The notes under the pieces: generated by a model
Seen by the model: only the letters and a program-made list of their open reading frames with translations
The model's database searches: none
What the model was told of the DNA's origin: nothing
Source: Paenibacillus taichungensis
Lineage (GTDB): Bacteria; Bacillota; Bacilli; Paenibacillales; Paenibacillaceae
Length of the DNA stretch: 64,000 bases
Assembly (NCBI RefSeq): GCF_013359905.1
Contig: NZ_JABMCC010000111.1
Span: forward strand, 310,001-374,000
Direction of reading: 5' to 3'
Program-made: the position numbers and the translations under genes
In this document: in pieces, positions 17,846 to 26,311 of the stretch
How positions within the stretch are numbered: the first letter of the stretch is position 1
Layout: every line of letters starts with the position of its first letter

Positions 17846-19687
17846 ATGACGAGTGTACAGACCGGAGCAGCAAAGGCAGCAGCTGTATGGGAGAAGTTAA
17901 AACAAGAGATTAAGGCAGCAGCTCCCGAGATGGGTATTGATGATATAGGATTTGCTTCGGCAGAACCATTCGTGACCTTGAAGTCCATTCTGGAGCAACA
18001 TCGGGCGAAAGGATTCGAGTCCGGATTTGAGGAGCCTGATATTGAGAAAAGGATACGTCCAGAGTTGAAAGATGGCGAGCCTGCTTCGCTCATTGCGATT
18101 GCCGTGGCTTATCCATCGAAGATGGTTAATCCGCCGAAGTCGGAGCCGGGTGCATACCGTGGTATTCTGGCTCGTTCCGCCTGGGGTCAGGATTATCACC
18201 AAGTCCTGCGTGCAGCAATGGACAAGCTGGTTCATTTTATACGTGAACGCGTACCTGAAGCCATGATTGAAAGTATGGTAGACACGGGGGCGTTGGTGGA
18301 CCGTGCTGTTTCCCAGCGTGCGGGGATTGGATTCAGTGCCAAGAACTGTGCCATTATATCGCCCAAATTCGGTTCATGGATCTTTCTCGGCGAACTGGTC
18401 ACGAATATCCCGTTTCAGCCAGACAACCCGGTGACCGAGGATTGTGGTGAATGTACGAAGTGTATTGATGCCTGTCCAACTGGAGCACTGGTCGGGCCGG
18501 GACAACTGAATGCACAGCGCTGCATTTCGTTTGTGACCCAAACGAAAGGCTTCGTGGATGAAGAGTTTATGCTCAAAATTGGCAACCGTCTGTACGGTTG
18601 TGATACCTGTCAGATTGTTTGCCCGAAGAATCGGGGTAAAAACTGGGACCACCATCCTGAGTTTCATCCCGATCCGGAGATTGTAAAACCTTTGCTGATA
18701 CCGTTGCTAGACATCGGTAACCGTGAATTCAAAGAGCGCTTCGGCCAAAGTTCCGCCGCTTGGCGGGGCAAGAAGCCAATTCAGCGCAACGCCGTAATTG
18801 CCCTTGGCAATTTCAAAGACAAAACCGCTGTACCGAAACTAACGGAGGTACTGAAGCGTGATCCGCGTCCCGAGCTGCGGGGAACTGCAGCTTGGGCGCT
18901 GAGCAGAATTGGAGGAGAAGACGCAATGAGAGCCATTGGGGAAGCTGCCGCTAACGAACAAGATGGGAACGTGCTAAGCATGCTGCAGAAGGCCAAGGAA
19001 CGACTGAGTTCGTCCGAGACCTTACCCGATAAGCCTCAGGCAGAGCCAAAGAGCAACGATAAGCCTGAGGATCAGAAGGAACAGAATAAGACACCCGAAC
19101 AGGAAAATGGGCAGACGACAGAGCCTGCCAAACCAGAAGCTGCAGCATGGAAACCATCAGCCGTAACAGGTCTGCATGGTACGCCGGTATATTACGATGA
19201 GGTGCTAACGCCGATCGGTACACTTACGCTCTGTGCGACGGATAAAGGCCTGTGTCACATTGATTTTGGTGCATTCCATGTGCGCGAGGCGCATTTGCAA
19301 CAATGGGCTCGTACATGGATTGGCGAATATCGATATGAGAAAAATGAAGAGAAGCTGAGCGAAGCTGCACAACAGTTGAAGCAGTATTTTGCAGGAGAAC
19401 GAAAAGCGTTTGATCTGAAGCTCGATTTGTTTGGAACACCATTCCAGCTACAAGTATGGCAAGTCCTGTCCGATATATCTTATGGAGAGGCCTCAACACA
19501 CCAACAGGTTGCGGAAATCATCGGCAGACCCAAAGCTGTTCGCGCAGTTCTGGATGCTATTAGTAAAAATCCGATTCCGATTATTATTCCCTGTCACCGC
19601 ATCAGCGGTAAAGACGGAACCCTGGTGGGTTATGTAGGCGGGCTGCAAACCAAAGAGCAATTGCTCAACTTGGAGCAGCAATCGTAA
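17846..19687 (+). CDS. queG: Fusion: epoxyqueuosine reductase (QueG) plus O6-methylguanine-DNA methyltransferase (Ogt)
   Basis: A 613-residue two-enzyme protein. Residues 1-390 are QueG, which reduces epoxyqueuosine to queuosine in tRNA. It shows the cobalamin-dependent domain, two ferredoxin-type motifs (CGECTKCIDACPTGAL and CDTCQIVCPKN) and HEAT-like repeats near residues 310-390. Residues about 392-440 are a charged P/E/K/Q linker. Residues about 445-613 are an Ogt-type alkyltransferase with helix-turn-helix QVAEIIGRPKAVRAV and the active cysteine in IIIPCHRI. QueG alone is usually about 380 residues and Ogt about 165, so both are full length. Frame is continuous; AGAGAGGG precedes the ATG. 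No stop or frameshift between the halves was seen. Confidence 0.93.
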   Translation: MTSVQTGAAKAAAVWEKLKQEIKAAAPEMGIDDIGFASAEPFVTLKSILEQHRAKGFESGFEEPDIEKRIRPELKDGEPASLIAIAVAYPSKMVNPPKSEPGAYRGILARSAWGQDYHQVLRAAMDKLVHFIRERVPEAMIESMVDTGALVDRAVSQRAGIGFSAKNCAIISPKFGSWIFLGELVTNIPFQPDNPVTEDCGECTKCIDACPTGALVGPGQLNAQRCISFVTQTKGFVDEEFMLKIGNRLYGCDTCQIVCPKNRGKNWDHHPEFHPDPEIVKPLLIPLLDIGNREFKERFGQSSAAWRGKKPIQRNAVIALGNFKDKTAVPKLTEVLKRDPRPELRGTAAWALSRIGGEDAMRAIGEAAANEQDGNVLSMLQKAKERLSSSETLPDKPQAEPKSNDKPEDQKEQNKTPEQENGQTTEPAKPEAAAWKPSAVTGLHGTPVYYDEVLTPIGTLTLCATDKGLCHIDFGAFHVREAHLQQWARTWIGEYRYEKNEEKLSEAAQQLKQYFAGERKAFDLKLDLFGTPFQLQVWQVLSDISYGEASTHQQVAEIIGRPKAVRAVLDAISKNPIPIIIPCHRISGKDGTLVGYVGGLQTKEQLLNLEQQS

Positions 19688-19702
19688 GAGCGGGGGACGT
19701 TC

Positions 19703-20734
19703 ATGAAGTATGTTAACGTGGAGAGCGTGGAGGCGGGGGAGCTTCTGGGCAAAACCATATATTCCGGCAACGGCACGGTGTTGCTGTCTGCCGGAGTCCA
19801 GCTCACCGTATTTATGGTTAATACGCTGAAGCGTATTGGCGTGACCATGCTGTACATCCAGGATGAAGCGTATAAAGATGTGGATACAGAAGACATTCTG
19901 GATGAAGCCACGAAAAAGGCAGTAATTAATGAAATGAGTGTTACGCTCGATTCTATCCGTTCCGGGAAAGACTGGAGCCCGAAGAAGGTCGCCATCAGCA
20001 TAGATAAATTGTTGAACGATGTTCTGAACGGGCGTGAACTGCTTGTTCAGCTCACAGACATTCGGACCAAAGATAACGCACAGTATGTTCACGCCATGAA
20101 TGTATGTTTGCTTTCTTCTGTCATTGGTCTGAATCTGGGGCTTAACTATGTGCAGCTCAAGGATCTGGCCGTCGGAGCTCTATTGCATGACATCGGCAAA
20201 GTGGGGGAGCCACCTGGCAGCGGTTCAGCAGCAAACTCATCCCTGCATCACACGTGGAAAGGGTTCGAGTTGATCAAGTCCAAACGGGAGTTTAATCTGC
20301 TTGTGGCACATACGGCTCTGCAGCATCATGAGCATGTGGATGGTACGGGACTACCGAGGGGCATTCAGGGAAAAGACATTCATCTTTTCGCTAAAATCGT
20401 CAGTGCAGCTAACACGTATGATAATCTGATCAATGGCCTTTCGGGTAGAATTATGCTGCCACATGAAGCCTGTGAAGAGATGATGGCGATGTCTGGCACG
20501 AAGCTGGATCGTGACATTCTGATCGAATTCAACCGGAGTGTGTCCGTTTATCCGAATGGAACAGCAGTTCGATTGTCTACCAAAGAGACCGGAGTCATTG
20601 TGCGTCAGCACCGGGGTCTGCCTGGTAGGCCGGTCATTCGGGTGGCACGTGGCAGTACACGTTATGATCTGGATGTGATTGAAGTGGATCTGGCTCAGCA
20701 TACAACCGTTTTCATAGAGGCGGTACTGATGTAA
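19703..20734 (+). CDS. HD-GYP-domain phosphodiesterase-like protein
   Basis: A 343-residue protein of the HD-GYP class, which usually hydrolyses cyclic di-GMP. An N-terminal region of about 120 residues precedes the HD motif HDIGK (about residue 175). The second motif HHEHVDGTGLP has Leu where the name-giving Tyr normally stands, and the later A-D-x-Y-D is ANTYD. So key positions are present but some differ, and activity is not certain. A C-terminal beta-rich region follows. It begins 15 bases after the QueG-Ogt stop behind GGGGGACG, so the two are likely co-transcribed. Confidence 0.85.
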   Translation: MKYVNVESVEAGELLGKTIYSGNGTVLLSAGVQLTVFMVNTLKRIGVTMLYIQDEAYKDVDTEDILDEATKKAVINEMSVTLDSIRSGKDWSPKKVAISIDKLLNDVLNGRELLVQLTDIRTKDNAQYVHAMNVCLLSSVIGLNLGLNYVQLKDLAVGALLHDIGKVGEPPGSGSAANSSLHHTWKGFELIKSKREFNLLVAHTALQHHEHVDGTGLPRGIQGKDIHLFAKIVSAANTYDNLINGLSGRIMLPHEACEEMMAMSGTKLDRDILIEFNRSVSVYPNGTAVRLSTKETGVIVRQHRGLPGRPVIRVARGSTRYDLDVIEVDLAQHTTVFIEAVLM

Positions 20735-20957
20735 CTTATACGGATGCTCCTGAGAGATTTACAGAATGTTTTCGATCTGTTTTCTGGATGTTAAATTCAG
20801 CGTATAGCTGGAAAATCCGTTTGCTCAAGGCGTGCGGAAATGCTATGATAACTTTCAGGAAATCCGGTGCGTGTCATGTTTGCATCGTGAGCGTATAACA
20901 TCATGTGCTGACACGGATCATCAGGCTTTTTAGATTGCATACAGAGGTGTCTAAGAG

Positions 20958-21221
20958 ATGGAAATAGCAATACCGATTATTACATTGATTGTTGGTCTGG
21001 TCGGAGGATTTTTCATTGGGGTATACTACTTGCGGAAACAGCTTGAGAAAATGCAAAGCGATCCCGACATGCTCCAGAAGATGGCGAAGCAAATGGGTTA
21101 TAACCTGAACGGCAAGCAAATGCAGCGCGCCCAGCAGATGATGAAGAACCAGCAGCCAGGCGCGAAGATGCCTCAGCCGCAACAACATCCTGCGCGTAAA
21201 AACTCGGGCCGCCGAAAATAA
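20958..21221 (+). CDS. UPF0154 (YneF-like) single-pass membrane protein
   Basis: An 87-residue protein with one N-terminal membrane helix (IITLIVGLVGGFFIGVYYL), the typical KQLEKMQSDPDMLQKMAKQ block, and a Gln/Pro/Lys-rich tail. These features match the UPF0154 family, of unknown function, found throughout Bacillales. ATG at 20958 follows GAGGTG. The tail is somewhat longer than the roughly 72 residues usual for the family. Confidence 0.9.
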   Translation: MEIAIPIITLIVGLVGGFFIGVYYLRKQLEKMQSDPDMLQKMAKQMGYNLNGKQMQRAQQMMKNQQPGAKMPQPQQHPARKNSGRRK

Positions 21222-21300
21222 TAGCTGTGAGCGAGCATTATGCATAATGCTGAAATGAATAGCTGCTTACAGTATGTGGTTCGAAAGGAGGCGTTCGGCA

Positions 21301-21894
21301 GTGGCTGGCGTTAAAGATTATTTGAATTCAAAAGTATCCGACAATCGGGAGAAGATCGAGTATCACATTGAACAGATCTTGCAATTGATCGGTGAGGATA
21401 GTACGCGGGAAGGGCTGCTAGAAACGCCTGCACGCGTAACCCGGATGTATGAAGAGATTTTTGGCGGGTATGAAGTGGACCCGCGCGATGTACTTGGTGT
21501 GACGTTTGACGAGAATCATGAAGAACTGGTCATTGTGAAGGACATTGTCTATTACAGCCAATGTGAACACCATATGGCGCCTTTCTTCGGTAAGGTGCAC
21601 ATTGGATATGTACCGAGTGGCAAAATTGTGGGATTGAGCAAAATGGCCCGTCTGGTGGAGGCAGTTACCCGCCGACTGCAGGTTCAGGAGCGAATCACCT
21701 CACAGATTGCCGATATTCTGACTGAAGCGGTAGAGCCGAACGGTGTCATGGTTGTCGTGGAAGGCGAGCACTTGTGCATGTGTTCCCGCGGCGTGAAGAA
21801 GCCGGGCAGTAAGACGGTTACATCTGCTGTACGTGGTTCTTTCCGTGACAATCCGGCACAGCGTGCTGAGTTCCTGTCGCTGGTAAAAGATTAA
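21301..21894 (+). CDS. folE: GTP cyclohydrolase I
   Basis: A 197-residue enzyme converting GTP to dihydroneopterin triphosphate, the first step of folate synthesis. Zinc-binding and catalytic elements are visible: CEHHMAPFFGKVHIGY, and the second cysteine in GEHLCMCSRGVKKPGS. Substrate-binding RLVEAVTRRLQVQERIT is intact. The GTG at 21301 lies 10 bases after AAAGGAGG, and is preferred to the ATG at 21274 upstream of that site. No other folate gene is adjacent. In Bacillus the orthologue is called mtrA/folE. Confidence 0.96.
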   Translation: MAGVKDYLNSKVSDNREKIEYHIEQILQLIGEDSTREGLLETPARVTRMYEEIFGGYEVDPRDVLGVTFDENHEELVIVKDIVYYSQCEHHMAPFFGKVHIGYVPSGKIVGLSKMARLVEAVTRRLQVQERITSQIADILTEAVEPNGVMVVVEGEHLCMCSRGVKKPGSKTVTSAVRGSFRDNPAQRAEFLSLVKD

Positions 21895-22032
21895 AAGTTC
21901 GGGCTCATTCCACACGTTGGACAAGCCAGAAGCATCGGATTCTTTGGCACCATCATGTTGCTTCCATTTTAGTCGGCATTTCGCTGAATCTGAAATGGCA
22001 GTATAGATGCTTGTGCCAATGGAAGCTTTCTT

Positions 22033-22067
22033 AAATAAGCCGTGTTCCCTGGGGAACCGGCTTATTT
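22033..22067 (+). terminator. Rho-independent terminator
   Basis: AAATAAGCC / GGCTTATTT around an inner GTTCCC / GGGAAC pair. It ends the folE message about 140 bases after the stop. Confidence 0.8.
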
Positions 22068-22155
22068 ATATATTATTTTTGCATTCATGAGGATACATAA
22101 GGGTCATGTAACTATTTCAATTCATCCAGATTAGTTTAGTCGGAGGCTATCTTAT

Positions 22156-23010
22156 ATGAGTGTACCGTCCAATTCAGATCAACCCGGATCGCCGGGAGCA
22201 AAGCAGCAGATGCAGCTGGATCATTCATTGCGTGTGCAAATTTGGGAGACACCGTTGCTGCGGCACGGGAGCAGTGTGCTTGAAGCATTTGCTTGGGAAG
22301 AAGTCATGTGCCGCCGGGTGGGAGAGGGCCAGTTGCCCGTTGCTCATATATGGCGGCATCCAGATGCCTTTGTAGCAGGATTGCGGGATCGGAGGCTACC
22401 ACAGGCGGTGGAAGCAATGGAACGCATTAGAAGCCAGGGAACAGCGGTCTGCGTTCGTCCATCCGGTGGTGCAGCAGTTCCCCTGAATCCAGGGGTGGTT
22501 AACGTATCTTTAATTTTGCCCAACCCTGGACGAGCCATCAATATACACGATGATTTTCGGGAGATGGCCTCACTGATTGCTGAATCGCTAACACCGTGGT
22601 CGAGTCAGGCACGTACGGGGGAGATCGAAGGCGCCTTCTGTCCTGGCGATTATGATGTCAGTGTGGGTGGACTGAAATTCTGTGGTATTGCCCAGCGTAG
22701 ACAGGCCAAGGCTTATATCATTACGGCCTTTATCATCGTGGAAGGACAAGGGGACCAATTGGCAGCCGACGTGCGTGAGTTCTATCAGGATGCAGCAGAC
22801 GGTGCCAGCGAAGGCTATCCGGATGTTCGGCCCGGAACGATGGCGAGTTTGCAGGAACTGGCAGGTGTCCCTTCTGCTGCGGCGTATACAGCCTCGCTGG
22901 TACGTACACTGCGTCAGCGTTTTCCCCTGGCGCAGACGAGCCGTGTGTTGAGCGTGGATCAGGAAGCCGTTAGACGGACGGCTGAGCAGATGAAACTGCG
23001 TTACGATTAG
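22156..23010 (+). CDS. lipL: Octanoyl-[GcvH]:protein N-octanoyltransferase (LipL family)
   Basis: A 284-residue amidotransferase that moves octanoyl groups from GcvH to the E2 subunits in Bacillus-type lipoate assembly. The biotin/lipoate protein ligase core holds RPSGGAAVPLNPGVVNVSLI. The likely nucleophile Cys162 stands in EGAFCPGDYDVSVGGLKFCG, as in LipL, and LipA/LplA-type ATP-binding features are lacking. Length matches B. subtilis LipL (about 281). ATG at 22156 follows CGGAGG. Assignment to LipL rather than LipM rests on the F-C-P-G-x-Y-D motif. Confidence 0.85.
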   Translation: MSVPSNSDQPGSPGAKQQMQLDHSLRVQIWETPLLRHGSSVLEAFAWEEVMCRRVGEGQLPVAHIWRHPDAFVAGLRDRRLPQAVEAMERIRSQGTAVCVRPSGGAAVPLNPGVVNVSLILPNPGRAINIHDDFREMASLIAESLTPWSSQARTGEIEGAFCPGDYDVSVGGLKFCGIAQRRQAKAYIITAFIIVEGQGDQLAADVREFYQDAADGASEGYPDVRPGTMASLQELAGVPSAAAYTASLVRTLRQRFPLAQTSRVLSVDQEAVRRTAEQMKLRYD

Positions 23011-23080
23011 GTTCAGAAGCTTGGACTTGGAATTGGGTAATAGAGATGATATGATGTGATTTCGGAAGGAGAGTGTCTAC

Positions 23081-23305
23081 ATGGAAACTTTAAGATATAC
23101 GTACTTATATGAGGTCATTTCAACAGGCGAAAAGTCTGAATTTAGCCAAATGGCTACAAGCAAGGAAGAAGCAGCTGCCCTGATCGTTGCGCGTATCGCT
23201 GATCTTGAATTTACAGGTGAAGAAGATATCAAGCTGGGCGATCTGATCGCAATTAGCAAACAGGTTGGCGACAACTATGTTGCCTGTGAGGGTTGCGCCT
23301 CTTAA
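23081..23305 (+). CDS. Small conserved-looking protein, function unknown
   Basis: A 74-residue soluble protein with an excellent ribosome site (GGAAGGAG, 10 bases before the ATG). It has a basic-aromatic first strand (ETLRYTYLYEV), a helix rich in Ala and Glu (SKEEAAALIVARIADL), and a C-terminal Cys pair in ACEGCAS. No family is recognised. Two terminators follow in a row. Confidence 0.72.
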   Translation: METLRYTYLYEVISTGEKSEFSQMATSKEEAAALIVARIADLEFTGEEDIKLGDLIAISKQVGDNYVACEGCAS

Positions 23306-23337
23306 TGGCGTGAGGTCCGTAGATTATCCTATTACTC

Positions 23338-23379
23338 GCAAGTCTTCTTGAATCAGGAGGCTTGCTTTTTTTTTTTTTT
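23338..23379 (+). terminator. Rho-independent terminator with long T run
   Basis: GCAAGTCTTCT pairs with AGGAGGCTTGC using G-U wobbles, and a run of 14 T follows. Confidence 0.9.
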
Positions 23380-23387
23380 GCGATCCA

Positions 23388-23428
23388 AGAGATATCTTTC
23401 AGTCTGTAAACTGGAGATATCTCTTTTT
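23388..23428 (+). terminator. Second terminator-like hairpin
   Basis: AGAGATATC...CAGT pairs with ACTG...GATATCTCT and ends in five T. It lies 10 bases after the first terminator, before the convergent gene end at 23450. Confidence 0.75.
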
Positions 23429-23449
23429 CGCATAACTCCAATCCTAATT

Positions 23450-24727
23450 TCAATAAGGCGGCCATAACAGCTTGCGTGCAGTTTCATAACGTTCCGCCAC
23501 AGCTGGCCAGTACACAACCTTCCACCAGTCCTCGATATATTTTTTGCGTTCATTCTGGTGTTTCAGATAGTAGGCATGCTCCCATACATCAAGCGGCAGG
23601 AGAGGCACAATGTCGGACTGAGATAAATTCTGGTGTTTCTCCGCTTGTAAAATTTCCAATCTATGCGCCCGCGGGCTCCATACCAGCATGGCCCATCCGC
23701 TGCCTTCTACTTTGTTGGCGGCTTCGGTAAATTGATTCTTGAACGCTTCATAGCTGCCAAAATCCCGCTTGATCTGCTCTGCGAGCATACCGGAAGGCTT
23801 GCCTCCGCCTTTAGGGTTCATGATCGTCCAGAAGATCGTATGCAGGTAGTGGCCTGCGCCATTAAATGCGAGTTCGCGTTCCCAATGTTTGACGAGTTCA
23901 AAATTATTCTTTTTCCGCGATTCTGCCAGCTTTTTCTCCGCGGTGTTCAGTCCGTCCACGTAGGATTGATGGTGCTTGTCATGGTGTATGCGCATCGTCA
24001 TCTCGTCAATATGTGGTTCCAGCGCATTGTAGGCGTAGGGTAGGGGTGGCAGTGTGTGCCCTCCAATAGGCACGGGTTTCTCCTTGACCGGCGCAGCTGT
24101 AGAGTTGGTTGTGTCCTCTGCATTTGCATCGGGAGACTGTACAGTCGCTGAAGATTGTGCCTGTAACGCTGGAGTGGAGTTATTGATTTTTCCCGCAACA
24201 TTGGACGATTCTTCTACAGCTTCACGATAGGGCTGTTCGGAAACGGGCGTTGAAGCAACTTGTACTTGTACGTTGGGATCAGACACCAAATCTCGCAAAG
24301 CTCCAGATTGTTTCAGCGTTTCAAGTACCCCCAGGAAATACTCGGATTCACGTATAAAATGCAGAATAACCACTTTGGCAATCGGCACTTGCTGAACAGC
24401 AGTACTTTGCTCCAGTAGGACGTACAACTGTCTAATGAACTCTCGCGATTGTGTGCAGGCAGCCGCTACGAGTTGTTCAATGCAGCGGATGATGTAAGGA
24501 GCAGGCGGCTGGGTTCCAGGCAGTATTTGCTTCAACAGCTGATTCGCGACTCGTTCGCTATTCTCAAAGATCGCTTCCCATTCCGCAAGCCATTTAACAT
24601 AAGAGGGTTCAAGATCAGGGACCAAGGCACGAATGACAATCGTATGTTCCTTCTCTTGCTCTTTCCAGAAACGGACTTCTTCGAGTATCCGCAGAGGAAG
24701 CAGATGCCCATATCCATACCAATTCAT
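23450..24727 (-). CDS. Superoxide dismutase with N-terminal DUF2935-like domain
   Basis: A 425-residue protein. Residues 1-140 are helical and rich in Glu, Arg and His (LRILEEVRFWKEQEKEHTIVI), resembling the DUF2935 fold of spore-former proteins. A Ser/Thr/Gln/Ala-rich linker covers about 165-225. Residues about 228-425 are a Mn/Fe superoxide dismutase with ligand motifs MRIHHDKHH, GAGHYLHTIFWTIM and [11 protein letters not shown]. It ends PPY. A similar two-part arrangement occurs in Bacillus SodF/SodA2-type proteins, to my recollection, often linked to spores. Start is the ATG at 24727 after CGGAGG. Confidence 0.9.
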   Translation of the reverse strand: MNWYGYGHLLPLRILEEVRFWKEQEKEHTIVIRALVPDLEPSYVKWLAEWEAIFENSERVANQLLKQILPGTQPPAPYIIRCIEQLVAAACTQSREFIRQLYVLLEQSTAVQQVPIAKVVILHFIRESEYFLGVLETLKQSGALRDLVSDPNVQVQVASTPVSEQPYREAVEESSNVAGKINNSTPALQAQSSATVQSPDANAEDTTNSTAAPVKEKPVPIGGHTLPPLPYAYNALEPHIDEMTMRIHHDKHHQSYVDGLNTAEKKLAESRKKNNFELVKHWERELAFNGAGHYLHTIFWTIMNPKGGGKPSGMLAEQIKRDFGSYEAFKNQFTEAANKVEGSGWAMLVWSPRAHRLEILQAEKHQNLSQSDIVPLLPLDVWEHAYYLKHQNERKKYIEDWWKVVYWPAVAERYETARKLLWPPY

Positions 24728-24883
24728 AAGCGGTAAACCTCCGTTCAGATGAATTTGAATTCAGATCCAGCAGCAGAAATGAATTTTGTTTCCCCGGTTC
24801 GCTCAATTTTGTAATGTACAAGGTAGAGCTGTCTTTAATTACATCCCAAAAGTATATTCTTCAGGTATGTTGTCCTATGTACA

Positions 24884-24912
24884 CAAAAAAAGAGCCCCCT
24901 AGGGGCTCTTGA
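24884..24912 (-). terminator. Rho-independent terminator (minus strand)
   Basis: AAGAGCCCC / GGGGCTCTT with a 3-base loop; on the minus strand the tail is seven T. It ends the hydrolase gene at 24925. Confidence 0.9.
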
Positions 24913-24924
24913 ATTATCGGATTT

Positions 24925-25953
24925 TCACGATTCTCCGGTATTGGTATTTTCCACATCATCGCTGCTCGTCTTCGTCACATGACTCAGGAATGTGGAGACA
25001 CGGCGCAGATATTCCTTCGGATGCTCCCGGAAGATCAGCTCATGATGCGCACCGTCCACAATCCATTCATCGGAATTTGAATTGGTTTGGTTGCCGGCAA
25101 GCAGCTCAGCAATCGGGTAAGGAGCTTTCTCATCCTCGGTACCATGGATGAAGAAAATCGGGAAAGGATAATCTTCTTTTTTCACTTCTTGATACGGAAT
25201 CTGCTGCAATCCGGTCCCGTTCAGAATAGGGAACAGCAGGTTCATAATCTCCAGCGTAGGCTGACGCGGAAGATCAATCTGATTATGGATGTTGTGATAA
25301 AGCGTATCCGGCTCAAGCAGGAACGTGCTGTCCAGAATCATAGCATCCACATCTTTGGTAATCAGCCCAGTTTGCAGGGCTGTACCTGCACCCATGGAGA
25401 ATCCCCATACGACAAGCTCCTGAGCTCCGCGCTGCTTCGCAAACTGGATAGCACCAAGCAACTGCTGGGACTCGGCTTTGCCGCCTGTAGCGACAGCTTT
25501 GTTCACCTGTGAAGCGAAACCGTAATCGAACATCACCACATTGAAGCCAAGTTGATGAGCATAATGGGCCAGGTCATACATCGGTACCCAGGTTTCTTCA
25601 CGATTCGCACCATATCCATGGCTGAATATGATGGTTTTGTTTGCATTATCATCAGCCGGAATATACCAACCCTGCATCGTTCGACTGCCGTCTGCTGCCG
25701 GAAACGTGATGTCTTGATACTTCATGTTCTTCGCCTGCATGGGATTGGAGAATACAGGCGCTACAGTTGGATTGGATAATACCCAAGCAATATAACCGTG
25801 TAGTGCAATGAAACAAAAGAGCAGAAAAAATACAACGGAGAGCAACAACGCCACGACAATATGTTTGAACCGGATCAGCCTCGGTGATAACGAAGAAGGC
25901 AGATCTGACACTTTCGTTTGCAGCGGGGCTTCGCTCTGGGATGTCGGATACAT
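24925..25953 (-). CDS. Membrane-anchored alpha/beta hydrolase
   Basis: A 342-residue protein. One hydrophobic anchor lies near residues 30-58 (VVALLLSVVFFLLFCFIALHG), trailing an extracytoplasmic hydrolase domain. The oxyanion strand TIIFSHGYGANREETW, the nucleophile elbow WGFSMGAGTALQ, an Asp in FIHGTEDEKAPY and the His in VDGAHHELIF make a full triad. The family resembles YqkD/YfhR-type serine hydrolases; substrate unknown. AAAGGAGG before the ATG at 25953 sets the start, not the upstream in-frame ATG at 25977. Confidence 0.88.
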   Translation of the reverse strand: MYPTSQSEAPLQTKVSDLPSSLSPRLIRFKHIVVALLLSVVFFLLFCFIALHGYIAWVLSNPTVAPVFSNPMQAKNMKYQDITFPAADGSRTMQGWYIPADDNANKTIIFSHGYGANREETWVPMYDLAHYAHQLGFNVVMFDYGFASQVNKAVATGGKAESQQLLGAIQFAKQRGAQELVVWGFSMGAGTALQTGLITKDVDAMILDSTFLLEPDTLYHNIHNQIDLPRQPTLEIMNLLFPILNGTGLQQIPYQEVKKEDYPFPIFFIHGTEDEKAPYPIAELLAGNQTNSNSDEWIVDGAHHELIFREHPKEYLRRVSTFLSHVTKTSSDDVENTNTGES

Positions 25954-26234
25954 GATTGCCCCTCCTTTAAAAATCAAATGAAGATAACAACGAGACGAAC
26001 AGAGCGGATAAATGATTTTTCTGACTACTTATGAAGCAAAATCTTAATTTAATATATCTTTATCGTATGTTCCAATATAGTCAAAGTCAATTGATTGAGG
26101 CCATTTGTTACGCAATTGTTATATAGTTCTGAAGATATATGGGTAACATTTCCTTAGGGTGCAAAATGCAGGGGATTCTAATTTATAAAAAGAAAATATT
26201 TACAAATATCCCTATTCCAAATGGCGCTTTTTGG

Positions 26235-26263
26235 TTTACAGATGAGACCGTTTCTCATATAAT
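26235..26263 (+). promoter_or_regulatory. Sigma-A promoter with internal inverted repeat, upstream of IclR gene
   Basis: TTTACA and a perfect TATAAT are 17 bases apart. Within the spacer and just touching the -10 box is a perfect inverted repeat ATGAGA-N5-TCTCAT (26242-26258), placed where a bound repressor would block RNA polymerase. Autoregulation by the IclR product is inference. The rest of the 25954-26311 gap holds no gene. Confidence 0.75.
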
Positions 26264-26311
26264 TTATGTAACCAAGTTTCATGTGATGAAACATGAGGAG
26301 GGCAACTTGCC

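Noticed and set aside
23338..23428. Two adjacent hairpins as a possible small RNA or riboswitch
   Set aside because: Both have plain terminator form with T runs and lie after a stop codon; tandem terminators explain them.
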